From an uncultured Peptoniphilus sp. (GTDB taxonomy: Bacteria > Bacillota > Clostridia > Tissierellales > Peptoniphilaceae): 64,000 bases of DNA. This document shows, in pieces, positions 63,947 to 64,000 of this stretch. The position numbers were made by a program, and so were the translations under genes. A model generated the notes under the pieces. The model made no database searches and had not been told where the DNA came from. It saw only the letters and a list, made by a program, of their open reading frames with translations. Position 1 is the first letter of the stretch. Every line of letters starts with the position of its first letter. The stretch is from positions 11,563-75,562 of the forward strand of contig NZ_CALUAA010000008.1 of assembly GCF_943913915.1 (NCBI RefSeq), in the 5' to 3' direction.

Positions 63947-64000
63947 TGAACTGACCCCCAAAAGTTGGACTTAAAAACCAACTTAAGGAGGTCAGTTTTT
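63947..64000 (+). mobile_element. Left end of an IS3-family-like insertion sequence (partial)
   Basis: From 63947 the sequence TGAACTGACCCCCAAAAG looks like the terminal repeat of IS3-family (IS150-group) elements. AACTGACC (63949-63956) pairs with GGTCAGTT (63990-63997), and AGTTGG (63963-63968) with CCAACT (63978-63983), a nested hairpin that would enclose an AAGGAGG ribosome site, as found before orfA in such elements. The transposase itself lies outside the window. Confidence 0.55.

Overview
The window is a low-redundancy chromosomal segment of a strictly anaerobic member of the Firmicutes. The evidence is anaerobic ribonucleotide reductase NrdDG, rubrerythrin and ferritin, the redox repressor Rex, a thl-crt-hbd butyrate/crotonyl-CoA cluster, class III fructose bisphosphatase, ThyX, Mini-RNase III, Rae1, RicT, c-di-AMP receptors and a sortase-anchored surface protein. 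Medium GC with this gene set resembles the Peptoniphilaceae/Tissierellia. That placement is my inference; no 16S gene is present.

Layout. 1-6 kb: partial Fe-dependent dehydrogenase, an OatA-like acyltransferase, a YkvI-type transporter, CorA, and a DAACS symporter. 6.0-7.3 kb: a gene-free block of composite tandem repeats with GC-rich hairpins. 7.3-15.6 kb: rubrerythrin, a class V aminotransferase, the tmk-darA-darA2-holB-ricT operon ending in a membrane-anchored alpha/beta hydrolase, ferritin, and an IS200-type element. 15.6-28 kb: FBPase III, apt, tRNA-Gly(CCC), thl-crt-hbd, xpt, nitroreductase, HtrA, CPBP protease, and the tsaE-tsaB-rimI-tsaD t6A operon.

27.9-28.4 kb: non-coding DNA with a duplicated cluster of nine DnaA-box-like 9-mers. 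28.4-43 kb: ABC-F ATPase, rex, OGG-type glycosylase, nrdDG with a paired NrdR-like site, groES-groEL with a CIRCE element, and a cysS-mrnC-thyX-rlmB-rae1 operon followed by a frameshifted ZIP transporter. 43.6-49.2 kb: two secreted proteins, one a 1495-residue beta-helix/Cna-B-like surface protein of lower GC. 49-51.4 kb: two PLP enzymes.

51.4-54.6 kb: a probable cysteine-uptake ABC operon behind a consensus promoter, a 35-codon leader ORF with eight Cys codons, and an intrinsic terminator. This looks like ribosome-mediated attenuation by Cys-tRNA. 54.6-57 kb: an XRE repressor and ImmA/IrrE protease operon, divergent from a Y-family polymerase. Four operator-like sites lie 43, 32 and 21 bp apart, and one fills the dinB promoter spacer. 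It resembles the IrrE/DdrO DNA-damage switch of Deinococcus. 57-64 kb: a complete F-type ATP synthase operon whose c subunit carries the Na+ ligand pattern, then the left end of an IS3-family-like element at the window edge.

The strongest candidates for undescribed biology are the Cys leader attenuator, the XRE/ImmA/dinB switch, the DnaA-box cluster and the composite repeat block. Starts were chosen from Shine-Dalgarno spacing and operon overlaps. All functional calls come from reading motifs, without database searches.
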